From assembly GCF_027580225.2 (NCBI RefSeq), contig NC_073337.2, positions 11,771,001 to 11,835,000 of the forward strand: 64,000 bases of DNA, in the 5' to 3' direction. The notes under the pieces were generated by a model. The model was given only the letters and a program-made list of their open reading frames with translations. It had not been told where the DNA came from and made no database searches. Source of the stretch: Misgurnus anguillicaudatus (taxonomy: Eukaryota > Chordata > Actinopteri > Cypriniformes > Cobitidae). Below, piece by piece: positions 36,763 to 47,652 of the stretch. Within the stretch, counting starts at the first letter, position 1. The number at the start of each line of letters is the position of its first letter. Made by a program: the position numbers and the translations under genes.

Positions 36763-39380
36763 TACTTAAACATTTATAACTCTTTTTCTTCTTAACTTAT
36801 CTTAATTCCTAAAGTTGGAATAAAATATAAGTATTTTCTTTCCAAGCTTTTGTAATGGATGACTTAGACTGAATATTGAAGAAAAAGCAGCCAATAATAG
36901 CGCAGAATAGATGTAAACTTCAATATTCTTTGACATTTATCTCATGGTGAAATCTAAAAAAGCTGCTTGATAAAATGCCATTTGGCTAATTATGGGCAAG
37001 GGATGACTACACAGCAGATGAAAATATAAGAGTTTTGGTTATTTTTGGAACCGTTTAGTCACAATATAATTCCCACAGTTATATTTGTGTTATGCCATAG
37101 TTTTAATGAGTTTACTATTATTCTGTAATGTGGAAAAATATGAATAAAGAACGAGAACAATAAGCAGAATTTTCTTGCAAGCTTGATAGCTATTATTCAC
37201 TTAAATAACACACATCATTTGCACAAACTAAATTGTACAGCCAACATTCACAATTAAACCTTCTGATTATGATTAATATCAATTAACTTCTACCATGATT
37301 CTTTAAATGATTGATTGATTTCCAAACTCAGACGAAATTTGGTAAATACAATGTTTCCGTCTTTACATGTGGATTACAATGCAGATTACAAATGCTGTTG
37401 GTATTTTAACACATATTAACACATTCCATATTAATTGCCCCACCCTCAAAATAACAAACACAATAAAATACACAGCTGGCGCATCAGACAATTTTGCATT
37501 CCAAGCTTTGAGGACCTTTATGTGTCTTTATCATAAGGCCATATACAATAATAATGCAACTGAACAAACACGTGATGATTACACAACAGTATATATAAGC
37601 AAGAATTTAATATTATTCACCAGCACACCTCAAATAAACAATGACACTCAAAACTGTCCAGCATATCTCAGTTTTGTGAAACAGCAAAACCAATGTTCCT
37701 CACGTATTCAGCAGAATATAAAGTAATCTCAGCATCTGTTATCAGACCTTTCTGCTTTTTCTCTAGCACTGGAAAATGGGTCTATTTACTTAGATGCTAG
37801 CTCCTGCCTGATCATTACTTTGATCATAACCCTTCTTTTACATTTATACTGTTATCCTCAGATCTTATATTAGCCATCTCTCTTGCTTTAGTCAAATGTC
37901 ACGCTTGCTCACTCTCTCTCCTCTTCCGTTATGAGTACATAACCTTTATGTGTTTTGCCTATTTACACAGCCAGGAATTTGTGCAAACATATTTTGTGTC
38001 CAGTAGTACACACGCAGAAAAGACATCTGTCAAATATGATGACATCAAAACAGACATCAAAAGTTTGATTTCAATTTTCAGCAACCTTTTCCATCGCTTT
38101 CCATATATCGAAGTATATTCTCTTACGGAAGATGTGTGAGCTATTGACTGACTCTTTCTAAGCTTTTTAAAGATTTCACTACAACCATGCCCAATCAAGC
38201 CCAATTAAACCAATCAAGTCTCTTCCGTATATTTATTTAATGTATATTGTTTGAACACGTTTTTTTTTTTGGGCCACATCTAAGTTAAGTTCTGGCAGCT
38301 CTTAAAAAGGTTTGACAAAATGGGTGATTTTCACACACACTTAAGATGTCCAGGTAAAAAAGTACACTTCCATAATGTACTCTTTTTTTACAAACTTATT
38401 TTGTACTTAATATACTTAAAATTCTCCTGTAGTACTTGTAACTATAATCTAAAGAACATTAAATGTACTTATCTGTGCTATTTTGAGACGCCATTAATAT
38501 GATTTAAAATTTACAAAATTAGTGTGCAAAAATAAAGCACTTCAAGTACATTATGAGAGTGTACTTTTTCACCTGAGTGTGCATATTCATATGTTCTTCA
38601 TGCAGGTTAATACGATGATGAGAAGTATTGAAGGGCCACTTCAGACTGATGTGCCACTCCAGGCCAAAATTGCCAAATTTTTTAATAACTTTCAGTATAA
38701 GCCTCTCAGTGAAGTCCGCTAAATAACCCAGCAATCTGCAAGTCAGACCTTCATCACTTACAAATCACACAACAGTATGTTAACTACAATTATAGAATCA
38801 GTGCATCACCACAGCAAACAAACATACATCTCTTTCTACTATTCTGAATCATTGGCAACATTGCTAAGTAACTGCCTGTTTAACATTTTTAAATATTTAA
38901 TAGAATGGTAACATTTTTGTTTCAGATCCTTCAAATGAAAGCTTACTACAATAAGACAGTCCCAAATATAGCTTAGACAAGTTACCTTGTTAAGGGTCCA
39001 ATGATTATAGCTTATTGCGCATCCCATGTAAGGATCAAACTATCAAATTTCTGGTAGGCTATATTTTTTTTTGTTGGCCGCCAGTTATCATAGCATTGCT
39101 GGTATTCAGTCAAAAAACATTATTACAAGGTGGCAGTGCTTTTTCACAATCCTATAATGATTTAATATTGTGTAGTTGACATTTCAAAAGAAGTTTGGTC
39201 AGCTTTTATGCTACCCCAATAAAAATAGCCTGGTTACAATGTTGTGAGGTGACATAAAAAAAGCATTTTAGTACAATTATATGACATATTTTTATTTTAC
39301 AAATAACTTATGTCCAATAACATTAGTATAACTGTTATACAAAAAAGACTATAAAGAAGGAGTAAAGTTATCAGTAACTA
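36763..39380. other. Intronic DNA without recognised features
   Basis: Long AT-rich section. The 119-codon plus frame at 37367-37726 has a low-complexity, unrecognised product and no supporting splice sites that I can argue for. Nothing else seen. Confidence 0.4.
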
Positions 39381-39387
39381 AATTGCT

Positions 39388-39826
39388 GAGTGCTGCAGTG
39401 GCGGATCTAGACCATTTCAACTAGGGGGCCAATCTGGGGCCAGATGTACTGTTAGAGGGGCCAGTTAAATTTAGACCTTATTCTTGTCATATCATTTTCT
39501 GCACTGCACTGTTTTCAGTAAGAATATCTAAAAATTAAGTCTAATAAGTCTAGTTTTAGACAAAATGTATCAAATGTAAGTGATTTTGTGCATAAAACAA
39601 GCAAAAAATCTGCAATTTTTTGCAGTGTGCGCTAAAGGCATTAACAGGCCAAATACCATGTTTATGCTATGTCTAATTACGGATGTAAAAAAACAACAAT
39701 CACAAAAACATTTTTAAAAATAATTTCACACCCCACATTTAGGGGGGCCACAAGGGGGTCCAAGCTTGTTGTCACAGGGGCACTGGCCCCCGCTGGCCCC
39801 TCCCTAGAACCGCCACTGGAGTGCTG
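39388..39826. mobile_element. hAT-type element (39396-39818) with perfect 8-bp TSD
   Basis: Starts cagtggcggatctag and ends agaaccgccactg. gagtgctg is duplicated on both sides. ggggcc runs near both ends. 423 bp. A CACTGCA...TTTTTTGCAGTG piece at about 39500-39630 is probably a nested element related to 19885-20483. Confidence 0.95.
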
Positions 39827-39954
39827 CCACCAAAAGATTTATGAATTTTAAAAAAGTCTGAGCACTTTGAGGGTTCAAGATTTTGTTTTAATATACAACC
39901 CCTTACAAAGTAAGCACATGAATTTCAATTTATTTTACATGGGGTGAAAAACAC

Positions 39955-40013
39955 ATAACTATGGATTTTATATGGGATATTCATATAACTATGGATTTTA
40001 TATGGGATATTCA
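39955..40013. repeat. Two-copy 29-bp tandem repeat
   Basis: The unit ataactatggattttatatg plus ggatattcat is present twice in a row without a mismatch. Confidence 0.95.
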
Positions 40014-40730
40014 TGTGGCTTTTCTGTAAGAGAAAAAATATTCCCTTGATCTTGTCCGCATTATTTCCGTGGTCAATGACGATTTTTCAATACATATGTT
40101 AGTATAAATTTCCTCACCTAGTTGTCTAAGCAACGACCTTGGACAGTGGAAAAAAAAGAGATCTTCTATGCCTCATTTTCTTCCACAAAAGTTTTAATAA
40201 ACACATCCTTTTTTTTATTTAACATCAAACAAGTCTCATAAAATCTAAAGAAATACAGTAAACACACAAGAATCCTGAAACACAAAATGGCCATCTTGTT
40301 GAAAGATGATCTCAAATATTTTAGATTTATTTCTGAAATAAAATGTTGCAAGAAAATGCATTAGGCACTGTGGCTTTTATCATACCATCTTATGTCAATA
40401 CTGCTATAGAAGTGAAACTTAAAAGAATTATGAATTCAATTTTGGCATGTCCCTCATCTCATACAAGGCAAAATGAATTTACAGCACTTGAAATGAAGCA
40501 CACACTGATTTGTCTGTTTTGGAGCATTACAGGTTTTGCATCTATGAATAGGCTACTATGTTGTATGGGAAAGTATGGTGTAAAAATTCATTAAAGATAC
40601 ATCTCCCTTTCCACAAAAATAAAAATGTATTTTATGCTAGATATGCACAAAAAGAGCAGGAGTTTTACCTGAACATGATTTTATAATCATTAAATGTCAT
40701 AAGCTAGGATTTTGGATATATATTTGCTAT

Positions 40731-41215
40731 ACAGTACTGTGCACAAGTCTTAGGCCACCATGCCACCATTAGATTAGTTGTTTTTGCAAAGGTATAAATA
40801 TCATATATAATTGTTTCTCAGTTTTTTTTATTAGAATACAACCAGAAAATACAGGAAATTTGTAGGTAGTATTAAAAACAGTATAAATGTATTGATTAGT
40901 AAGTGATTAGAATCATTCAATTCATTCAATGTTCCTGTATAGCTCCGAGCATTGCTTATAGCAGCACAAAAGGTCATGGGTCACTTTAGATAAAAGCATC
41001 TGCCAAGTGCATATATGTAAATGTATGAATAACTTCAGGACTTCAGTCTCCTCAAAAAAGCTCAAGGTGTGTTTAGTGCCAAGACAGGTCACACTAAATA
41101 TTGACTAAGGCCTAAAGAAGACATTTAGTTTTGAATTTTTTTTTTATTATTATTATTTTTTTACATATTTCCAGTATTTTCTCTGTTTTTCAAAGGATGT
41201 TTGAACCCAAGCTTT
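40731..41215. mobile_element. Tc1/mariner-like remnant interrupted by a SINE
   Basis: The left end acagtactgtgcacaagtct and taggccaccatgccacc is a familiar fish Tc1-like terminus. The SINE scrap at 40936-41030 interrupts it, and the body resumes with cttcaggacttcagtctcc. No transposase motif is legible. Confidence 0.55.
40936..41030 (+). repeat. tRNA-derived SINE fragment
   Basis: gagcattgcttatagcagca, aaaggtcatgggtcactt and agataaaagcatctgcc match the family at 26222-26385, with an internal deletion. Confidence 0.65.
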
Positions 41216-41360
41216 AATCTCCACCACTAAGCAGAAACTCCACCTGACCTTCTGTCTCATATATTAACAAACCAGCCATGTCCTCCTCTAAGGCACACAC
41301 AGAAGCCAGGATAGATGTCTCCTGAAAAGGACATCCTATATCTATTGTGTCAGTGTGGAA

Positions 41361-42010
41361 AGGTGAAACATAAGTATCTGGCTGACTTGTCTCTGTGGCT
41401 CTTATTTCTCACCTTTCAGCATTAATGTTGACATCAATCACCATCCAACCATGTTTTGCAAAGTTGTATATTTGTTACATCTAATCGGAATGTAATCCTA
41501 CTTTGTTGAATCTAAAATACATTTATTGCCATCAATATATATATATATATATATATACTGTAGGTGTAACTTTAGTTTTGAAATGTACATATCTACAAAT
41601 ACCTTAATCACATATGCACATGTGCATATGGATCACTCTAGAAATTTGCTTATAATACACTGATTGAAACATAAGTATCTGGCTGACTTGTCTCTGTGGC
41701 TCTTATTTCTCACCTTTCAGCATTAATGTTGACATCAATCCCCATCCAACTATGATTTGCAAAGTTGTATATTAGTTATATATATATATATATATAAACC
41801 ATTTAAACAAGTCTGTATACAAAATGACATAATGAATGGCCTTTAAACCTTGTCATGCACCTCATAACCATAATATTTTGGTGAATAATAACCACAGTTA
41901 ACGTGCCCTCTAAAAACAATGCATTATACTGTAGGTGAAATGTACATATCTATATACCTTATGCACATGTGCATATGTGTTAAAGATATGTGGATCGATC
42001 ACTCTAGAAA
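41361..42010. repeat. Imperfect tandem duplication of about 300-340 bp
   Basis: 41361-41485 is repeated at 41664-41780 (catctggctgactt-type text with three or four changes). gcacatgtgcatatg with the following cactctagaaa recurs at about 41615 and 41953-42008. Each copy carries a short (TA)n. Confidence 0.85.
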
Positions 42011-42972
42011 CCACAGTGATTATAATCATAATTAGTGGTATGTTCTATGAATGTAATCAGTTATAATATAATATTATATATTTAACTTCTTCATATATGC
42101 TTTTCTATAGTCAGTATATGACTAGAAAATCTAATGTATATGAAGTAGCACATGTTATTTCAAGCTTATCTGACTCTTTAAAATATCTTCTGCTAAAATT
42201 GTAGTTTAATATGATATTAAATAATGTTTTTAGTTTATTAATATTAATGTTACTTCATACAATGTTGGCTTCCCTGAATATGCAGTAAATGTGTATGTAG
42301 TTAAAGAGTAAAATGCATTAAATGCATTGCTAAACACCCTATTAATTGTATAGTCATGTAAAGCATTTAAATGCAAATGTGGTTACATTTATTTATTTAT
42401 AAAAAATAAAAAAATGCAATATTATGTGTATTTTAAGTCACTAATATTTAAAATGCATTAGATACGCCCACAAAATGTTACTTTATTTAGCTATTAATAA
42501 ATCTTGAATAAAATAATGGGAGCAAATAATACTTTTTTGACCTCAGCTTTACCCTTAAGACTGTAGTGCCATCTATTGATTGAGAAACACATCCACAAAT
42601 CACCGAATTCACAGAACAGCACTGATCTGATACCTTAACCCATTTAAGTAACCCAACTATTTCAAACGTGTTCATGTTGAAAAAAAAAATCAGAAAAAGG
42701 ACATCTTTGCAATAACCTTAAATTCCATTTGGTCAAAACACAAATCCCACCCAATATAAAAGTAATTTAGTCTCTGCACTGCTAATTAGCCTACATATTA
42801 AATTAAATGCTCTCTCTACATTAAAGTTAGAGTACATGCATATTGCGCTGCGCATTGTAAAAATCTAGATTAAATTTGCTCATCAAATCATCTGGCAGTA
42901 GACTAAAGTGAACCTACAGGTGTGGTAAATTAACATGGTTTATCAGATATATGATTAATAAAGCACAATTAC

Positions 42973-43063
42973 CGTCTCTAAGGAAGCGAGAGTGAATAAG
43001 GATGATGAGGAAACAGCAGATCGCCGCTCCCGCTAGAACCCACGCAACTCTCAGCATCAGCAT
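42973..43063 (-). CDS. tafa5: tafa5 first coding exon (signal peptide)
   Basis: Minus strand: ATG at 43063, thirty codons and one extra base, then donor gtaatt. The product begins MLMLRVAWVLAGAAICC, continues with a hydrophobic FLIILIH run and ends SRFLRD. It lines up with the alternative N-terminus of TAFA5 that I know from mammals (a short basic start, WxLAGAA, CCFL, IHxxFL, acidic residue, then G-QLAAG). It acts as signal peptide or signal anchor for secretion. The open frame extends upstream to 43153 but has no earlier ATG. A second ATG lies two codons downstream (43057). The base at -3 is A, a fair initiation context. The one-base overhang joins the two-base start of the exon at 3588 to give Gly. 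The other mammalian first exon (the STFWAF-type N-terminus) was not found. Confidence 0.93.
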
Positions 43064-43074
43064 CCTGACTGGAT

Positions 43075-43098
43075 TCAGCAGCCGCACCACAGATCCAT
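43075..43098 (-). other. Possible upstream short ORF in the tafa5 leader
   Basis: An ATG at 43098 opens seven codons ending in TGA at 43075, just 12 bases before the main ATG and in a different frame. It matters only if transcription starts upstream of it. Confidence 0.3.
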
Positions 43099-43673
43099 CC
43101 TCTTGCCATACAAAAAAACCCCACTGCCGCGCTTTTCTTTCACAGATTTCCACAACAGAACAAACGATCCCGATCTGTCTTAGCAGATGACAACTTTAGG
43201 AAAACAATTTATTTAACAAATCACGGCCCATCGCAAGAGATGCAGACATTTCCAGTTTAACGGTGGCTGCTGCGTGGACAACTCGAGTGATGCGCGACGG
43301 TTCCCTCCAACCGATCTGTTTTACGCACTTGGAAAACTGCGTTGGTGTACCAAAACAGTGAAAATCTTCTGTATTAACAGCCTGTCGAACTGTTCACCAT
43401 AAGTATCAAAATAAACAATTGAGTACAGCCTCAAAAACAACCGTATTTCCCGCATTTATTCGCGTGATCCTGTACAAATGTCCCAGCGCGACGCTGTTGG
43501 TGATGTGCTGGGTCTATATCTCCGCCTCCGTCTGTGCGTTACTGGGGTCTGATTCTCCTCTTAACTAGTGCACTTTCTCTCTGCTCTGACGCATACATCG
43601 CCTCCTCACACTGAAGAGAAGCGTTTGAGAAGAACTCACCGGTAGATGCGTCAGAGCGCGTGTTCTTCCAGTC

Positions 43674-43681
43674 TGACGTCA
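43674..43681. promoter_or_regulatory. CRE palindrome TGACGTCA
   Basis: Full consensus CREB/ATF site about 610 bp upstream of the tafa5 start codon, inside the CpG-bearing region. Confidence 0.5.
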
Positions 43682-43875
43682 AGTTCTTTCAATGCGAGTC
43701 TTATTAGTGTTTAAGTTATACAAATGATGTGCACCACACCATTTAAAGACGTCATGAGCTCTTCATATTACAGTATTATTATTATTGCGTTTAAGTTATC
43801 CGAAATGATGTGCACCCCACGATTTAAAGAAGTCATAAGATCAAAAAGCAGCTGTATTATAGTTATTGTTGTTCT

Positions 43876-43876
<1 letters not shown>

Positions 43877-43935
<59 letters not shown>

Positions 43936-43936
43936 T
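43877..43936. repeat. (AAT)n microsatellite
   Basis: About 20 uninterrupted AAT triplets. Confidence 0.99.
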
Positions 43937-44052
43937 AGGCTACTATCAAAGTGATCTGCAACCGTTTCTTAACCACTGCATAATACTTTCAAAGCAAGTA
44001 TAAACATCTATTATGTTTTTTTTTTGGACATATATCAATGCAAACCAATTCA

Positions 44053-44158
44053 AAGGTCATTGGTTAATTCCCAGAGATCACCCAGAGCTTAAATGCACTG
44101 TATGTCACTTTGGACAAAAGTGCCTGCCAAAAGCATACATGCATAAATGTAAATGTCT
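44053..44158 (+). repeat. tRNA-derived SINE fragment
   Basis: aaaggtcattggttaattcc, gtcactttggacaaaagtgc and the ctgccaaaagcatacatgca tail match the HE1/DANA-like family. Confidence 0.65.
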
Positions 44159-44250
44159 GAAATCAGTTCTGCATCAAAAATTAGATCCAATTATTAGCAT
44201 TCACTTGCGTTTACCATGGGGATGTCTATTTTAATTTCTTTGTTGTGTTT

Positions 44251-44253
<3 letters not shown>

Positions 44254-44291
<38 letters not shown>
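44254..44291. repeat. (CT)n microsatellite
   Basis: About 19 CT units. Confidence 0.98.
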
Positions 44292-44293
<2 letters not shown>

Positions 44294-44799
44294 CTTTATC
44301 TTTCATTGTCATCCATCAATCAGTTAGATAGCAATTAAAAGAGAGTTGCCTAGGAAGTGACTACGGGACACTGACGAAGCAGGTGCGTCACCTTGGGATG
44401 ATGATGACATGCATTCACTGCCAATGAACAGTCCTTGGTCATGTCTTAAAGAGCACCATGTCACTTATATTGACACAACCCTGCAGTTTCAGCACAACTG
44501 TGCCTTTGGGAACCAAACAGCACCACAATGGAGTGGGGGTCAAAGGTTCTAAGATGACCAACAGTTTGTGAGTAAAAAGAGAGCATGGCTGGAGAAGGAC
44601 ATAGTGATTTCACATATTTAATCAATGCATAGAATAGAATAAACACATTACCACTCAAAATGTTTATTATTTTATTTTAATTCAGAAGAAAGTTATCTTT
44701 TCATGAAACAAAGGTAGGTATGTGCTAGGTAAACCAACATTCGCAGCTCCTCTGGGGGAATTATGAATAAAATTTTCTGATCCTCACAAATTATCTACC

Positions 44800-45269
44800 C
44801 AGTCTCACGAGGTTTCGTGATATAGTCACGTAATTTTATGATAATTATTTCGTAATATTACGAATTTCCGCGTTTTTTCGTGATCGTATAACAAATTCCT
44901 GTTTTCGTGTGATTATCACGTATTGGTTACTCAACTGCTTTTTCCTATTTTTAAACAATTGTCGCTTAGGGTTTAGGGTTAGGTTTGGTGCTTGCATGTC
45001 ACTTTATATATTGGTTTATACTATTTTTTCTGATTTATTTTTTTATATGTCGCCTGGCGTTAGGGTTAGAGTTGGGTTTGGGTAAGGATTTCATTTTATG
45101 TAAATTTAACCCTAAACCGAAGTGACAATGGTAAGAAAATAGGACAAAACAGTTAAGTAACCAATACGTGAAAATCACACGAAAACAGGAATTCGTTATA
45201 TGATCACGAAAAAACACAGAATTTCGTGATAATATCACGAAAAAAGAATAAAAAAATTACGAGACTCTG
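44800..45269. mobile_element. Palindromic element with TCGTGA/TCACGA arms
   Basis: Left part reads cagtctcacgaggtttcgtg and right part mirrors it down to cgagactctg. Both arms (about 130 bp) are studded with tcgtga/atcacga. The central block, read on the minus strand, holds cctattttcttaccatt, cggtttagggtt and aacgccaggcgac, which are shared with 45796-46259 although the arms are unrelated. No clear target duplication. Confidence 0.8.
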
Positions 45270-45452
45270 CGGCAAACCATGGTATACTTTTGCAGCAAAG
45301 TTACCCAATAAAGAGGGATCAGAGCTGTAAAATAGTGAAGTGTTTTTACTCGGGTATCTGTACTTTATTACAGTGTTTATCTTTGACAAACTTGGTCACA
45401 CTTTATTTTACGCCATTACAGTCTAAATATACATTTAAGTAAATAATAATGA

Positions 45453-45721
45453 TTAAAGGGATAGTTCACCCAAAAATGAAAGTTCAGTCATTATTTACTG
45501 ACCGTAATATTGTTACAAACCTCTTTACATTTTTGTTTTGTTTTGATGAACACGGAGGAATATATTTTGAGGAATGTTTGTAACCAAACCGTTCATGAAC
45601 CCCTTCCATAGTATTTTTTATAGAATTGAATTGGTTACAAACATCTTTCTTCATGTTCATCAAAAAAAAAAAAAATTTATACAGGTTTATAACAAAATGA
45701 GAGTGAGAACTATCCCTTTAA
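45453..45721. mobile_element. TTAA-flanked MITE (AAAGGGATAGTT ends)
   Basis: Begins ttaaagggatagttcaccca and ends gagaactatccctttaa, with TTAA on both sides. Interior has paired ggttacaaac/gtttgtaacc and gatgaaca/tgttcatc segments forming a long hairpin. A well-known zebrafish-type repeat. Confidence 0.9.
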
Positions 45722-45788
45722 CAGCATGTACTTACTATAGGTGTCATGATTCTGCCCTCTTGTCCTTGTTTTACTTTTGGTCTTGAGG

Positions 45789-46266
45789 CAGGATCCAACC
45801 CATTCTCACCCCATGGCGTCAATATTTGACGCACTTGACCATGCGTCAATATGTGACGCGGAGGGTTACCTTTCGCGTCATTTTTTGACGACCTGGGGAC
45901 TTCAATACTATTACGTCCGTTGCATTCTCTTTCCTATTTTCTTACCATTTTCGCATCGGTTTAGGGTTAGATTTACATAATGACATCCCTACCCAAACCT
46001 AACTCTAACCCCAATGCCAGGTGACAACTGTCGTACCTAACTCTAACCCCAACGCCAGGTGACAACTTTTTAATTTTGCGTAATCTAACCCTAAACCGAC
46101 GCGAAAATGGTAAGAAAATAGGAAAGAGGATGCAACGGACGTAATAGTATTGAAGTCCCCAGTTCGTCAAAAAATGACGCGAAAGGTAACCCTCCGCGTC
46201 ACATATTGACGCATGGTCAAGTGCGTCAAATATTGACGCCATGGGGTGAGAATGTGTTGCAGGATC
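45789..46266. mobile_element. Palindromic element (45796-46259) with GCGTCA/TGACGC arms, 7-bp TSD
   Basis: Arms of about 180 bp are nearly perfect inverses, ending caacccattctcacc and ggtgagaatgtgttg. caggatc is duplicated at 45789-45795 and 46260-46266. Arms carry many gcgtcaatatt/tgacgc words. The core holds a duplicated ctaactctaaccccaa/gccaggtgacaact unit. Because it is a palindrome, the same peptide can be read from both strands, and this is not a gene. Confidence 0.9.
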
Positions 46267-46476
46267 ATGACAGGCCCATGTTTTGTGTGGTAGCACATGG
46301 GCTTTGTCTGGGCTGTGCCTCCTTATCTCGTCTCGTCTCCTGCCCCCTCGTCTCCGTGTTAATCACCTTGTTATTGTTTCATTCATGTCACCTGTTCTCC
46401 TCTTGATTTGCTCCCTTATTTAATGCCCCTGTGTTTGCAGTCCTGTGCTGGTTCGTTTTGTAAAGTACAACAGGCT

Positions 46477-46637
46477 TGTTCGACTTCATGCAGTGCCACT
46501 AGAACTGACAGACGGATGACGTCAAAGCCCCGCGAGAGCGAGACAAAATTAGACTTCGTATGATTTCGCGAATCATTCTAGCGGTTCTTTGACATCATCC
46601 GGCTGTTGGTTATTGCAGTGCCGCATGAAGTCGAACA
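46477..46637. mobile_element. Short MITE with TTGTTCGACTTCATG ends
   Basis: ttgttcgacttcatgcagtg at the left is the inverse of gcatgaagtcgaacaa at the right, and gatgacgtcaaag inside pairs with ctttgacatcatc. An isolated end of the same family is at about 19245-19265. Confidence 0.85.
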
Positions 46638-46976
46638 AACCTATTGTCTTTGCCACGTGTTGTGCCAGTGTTTGGTTAACGTATTACTTCCTTTATGTCT
46701 TGTCAGGTTTTGTCAAGTTTATCGTTTACTCTTTGTTAAAGTCTGTTAGTATTTAGACATCTTGTTGTTACCTTGCTTTACACCCTGGTGGGTTTTTGCT
46801 TTCTGTTCCTTGTTTAGTAAACCTCTTTAGTGTTCACCTGTGTAATTCCTGAAAATAGGGTTGGGGTTAGGATTAGGGTTTGGTTTAGGGTTAGTTGCAT
46901 GTAATTATGCTGTTATTACTATAATAAATGCATGTAGCGTATGTAACAAAGACACCATAAAATAAAGCGCTACCAC

Positions 46977-47017
46977 AAACTTTTACTTTACTTTTACTTT
47001 TACTTTTACTTTTACTT
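46977..47017. repeat. (ACTTTT)n short tandem repeat
   Basis: About seven units of acttt/acttttt with small length changes. Confidence 0.9.
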
Positions 47018-47295
47018 ACTACAAGTAAAATATTGTGCTTTCAAACATTCAATTACTTTATAATTAATTTTACTTAAGTAAAATGAATTAAATACTAGAT
47101 TATGGAGATTTAATGTAATTACTGTAAGTATTAAATGAAATTAAATATGAATTATAGTGGAGTAAAAAGTATGACACTATGCTTTTGACTGAAGTGAACC
47201 GAAACTGCGCCGGGGCAAGGTGCAGAGCGATCACACTAGTCATACGAACCAGGCTTTGGCTTTCGGTTGGGATAATATGAGTGCACCCTCTGATA

Positions 47296-47591
47296 AAGTA
47301 TAGACGGTTTCATTGGACGGACGTGTGGTGACACGATCCGCGTCTGGTCTTTACTTCCGGTTTAAGTTTTTTTTTAATGGTCTGACTAGTTGCTAAACTG
47401 AACTTTTGATCAAATACCTCGTCGAAAATAACAAATGTTTTGTTTTCCTAGGTAATCTATGTTTTGTTTATTTTGCTTGTTATATAAATGAAATATGTTT
47501 AAAGTATTTTGTTGTTATTTATTCTTAGCAGAGTTTACCGGAAGCCACATGTTGTTTGTTTATGTTGTTACTGCTGAAACCGTCTATACTT
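47296..47591. mobile_element. MITE with AAGTATAGACGGTTTC ends
   Basis: aagtatagacggtttcattg at the left, gctgaaaccgtctatactt at the right, exact over the outer 16 bases. Interior paired cttccggtttaag and gtttaccggaag. Non-coding. Confidence 0.8.
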
Positions 47592-47652
47592 GAAAAATAA
47601 ATTTGAGTACTTTACACATCTGAAAGGTAAACAATGCAGGGCCTCCATATTA

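Larger units (their letters stand above)
3589..42972 (-). other. tafa5: tafa5 intron 1 (about 39.4 kb)
   Basis: Bounded by the exon 1 donor (GACG/gtaatt, minus strand) and the exon 2 acceptor (cctgcag). Both junctions split a codon after its first base, so splicing gives Gly between RFLRD and QLAAG. The intron is filled largely by the repeats listed separately. I saw no further coding exon in it. Confidence 0.9.
43064..43690 (-). promoter_or_regulatory. tafa5: Probable tafa5 5' UTR and promoter
   Basis: Upstream of the first exon on the minus strand. CpG dinucleotides are clearly more frequent here than in the surrounding AT-rich DNA, and no transposon end is visible. It contains the perfect CRE at 43674-43681 and an 11-bp inverted pair ctctgacgcat (about 43585) / atgcgtcagag (about 43646). 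I could not place a TATA box or transcription start. Confidence 0.5.
45742..46850 (+). mobile_element. LTR-like piece interrupted by two palindromic elements
   Basis: Begins tgtcatgattctgccctctt. After the insertion at 45796-46259 it resumes with atgacaggcccatgttttgt, and after a second one at 46477-46637 it resumes with ttgtctttgccacgtg. Belongs to the family at 17154-17646. The 3' limit is approximate. Confidence 0.55.
45390..46975. mobile_element. Outer element of a nested stack (cactttattttac / aaaataaagcgctacca)
   Basis: Left end tggtcacactttattttac and right end ccataaaataaagcgctacc form an imperfect inverted pair like a very common cyprinid repeat. Its body is split by a TTAA MITE (45453-45721) and by an LTR-like piece (45742 to about 46850), which is itself split twice. 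Confidence 0.55.

Noticed and set aside
43064..43153. Thirty extra in-frame codons upstream of the tafa5 ATG
   Set aside because: No ATG is present in that stretch, and the family's N-terminus aligns from 43063.
45777..46296. Similar peptides (SHPMASIFDALDHASICD) encoded on opposite strands
   Set aside because: They come from the two arms of one palindromic transposon; not genes.
44930..46910. ttagggttagggtt words resembling telomeric DNA
   Set aside because: Only one to three imperfect units, inside the cores of MITEs and the outer repeat; not an interstitial telomere array.
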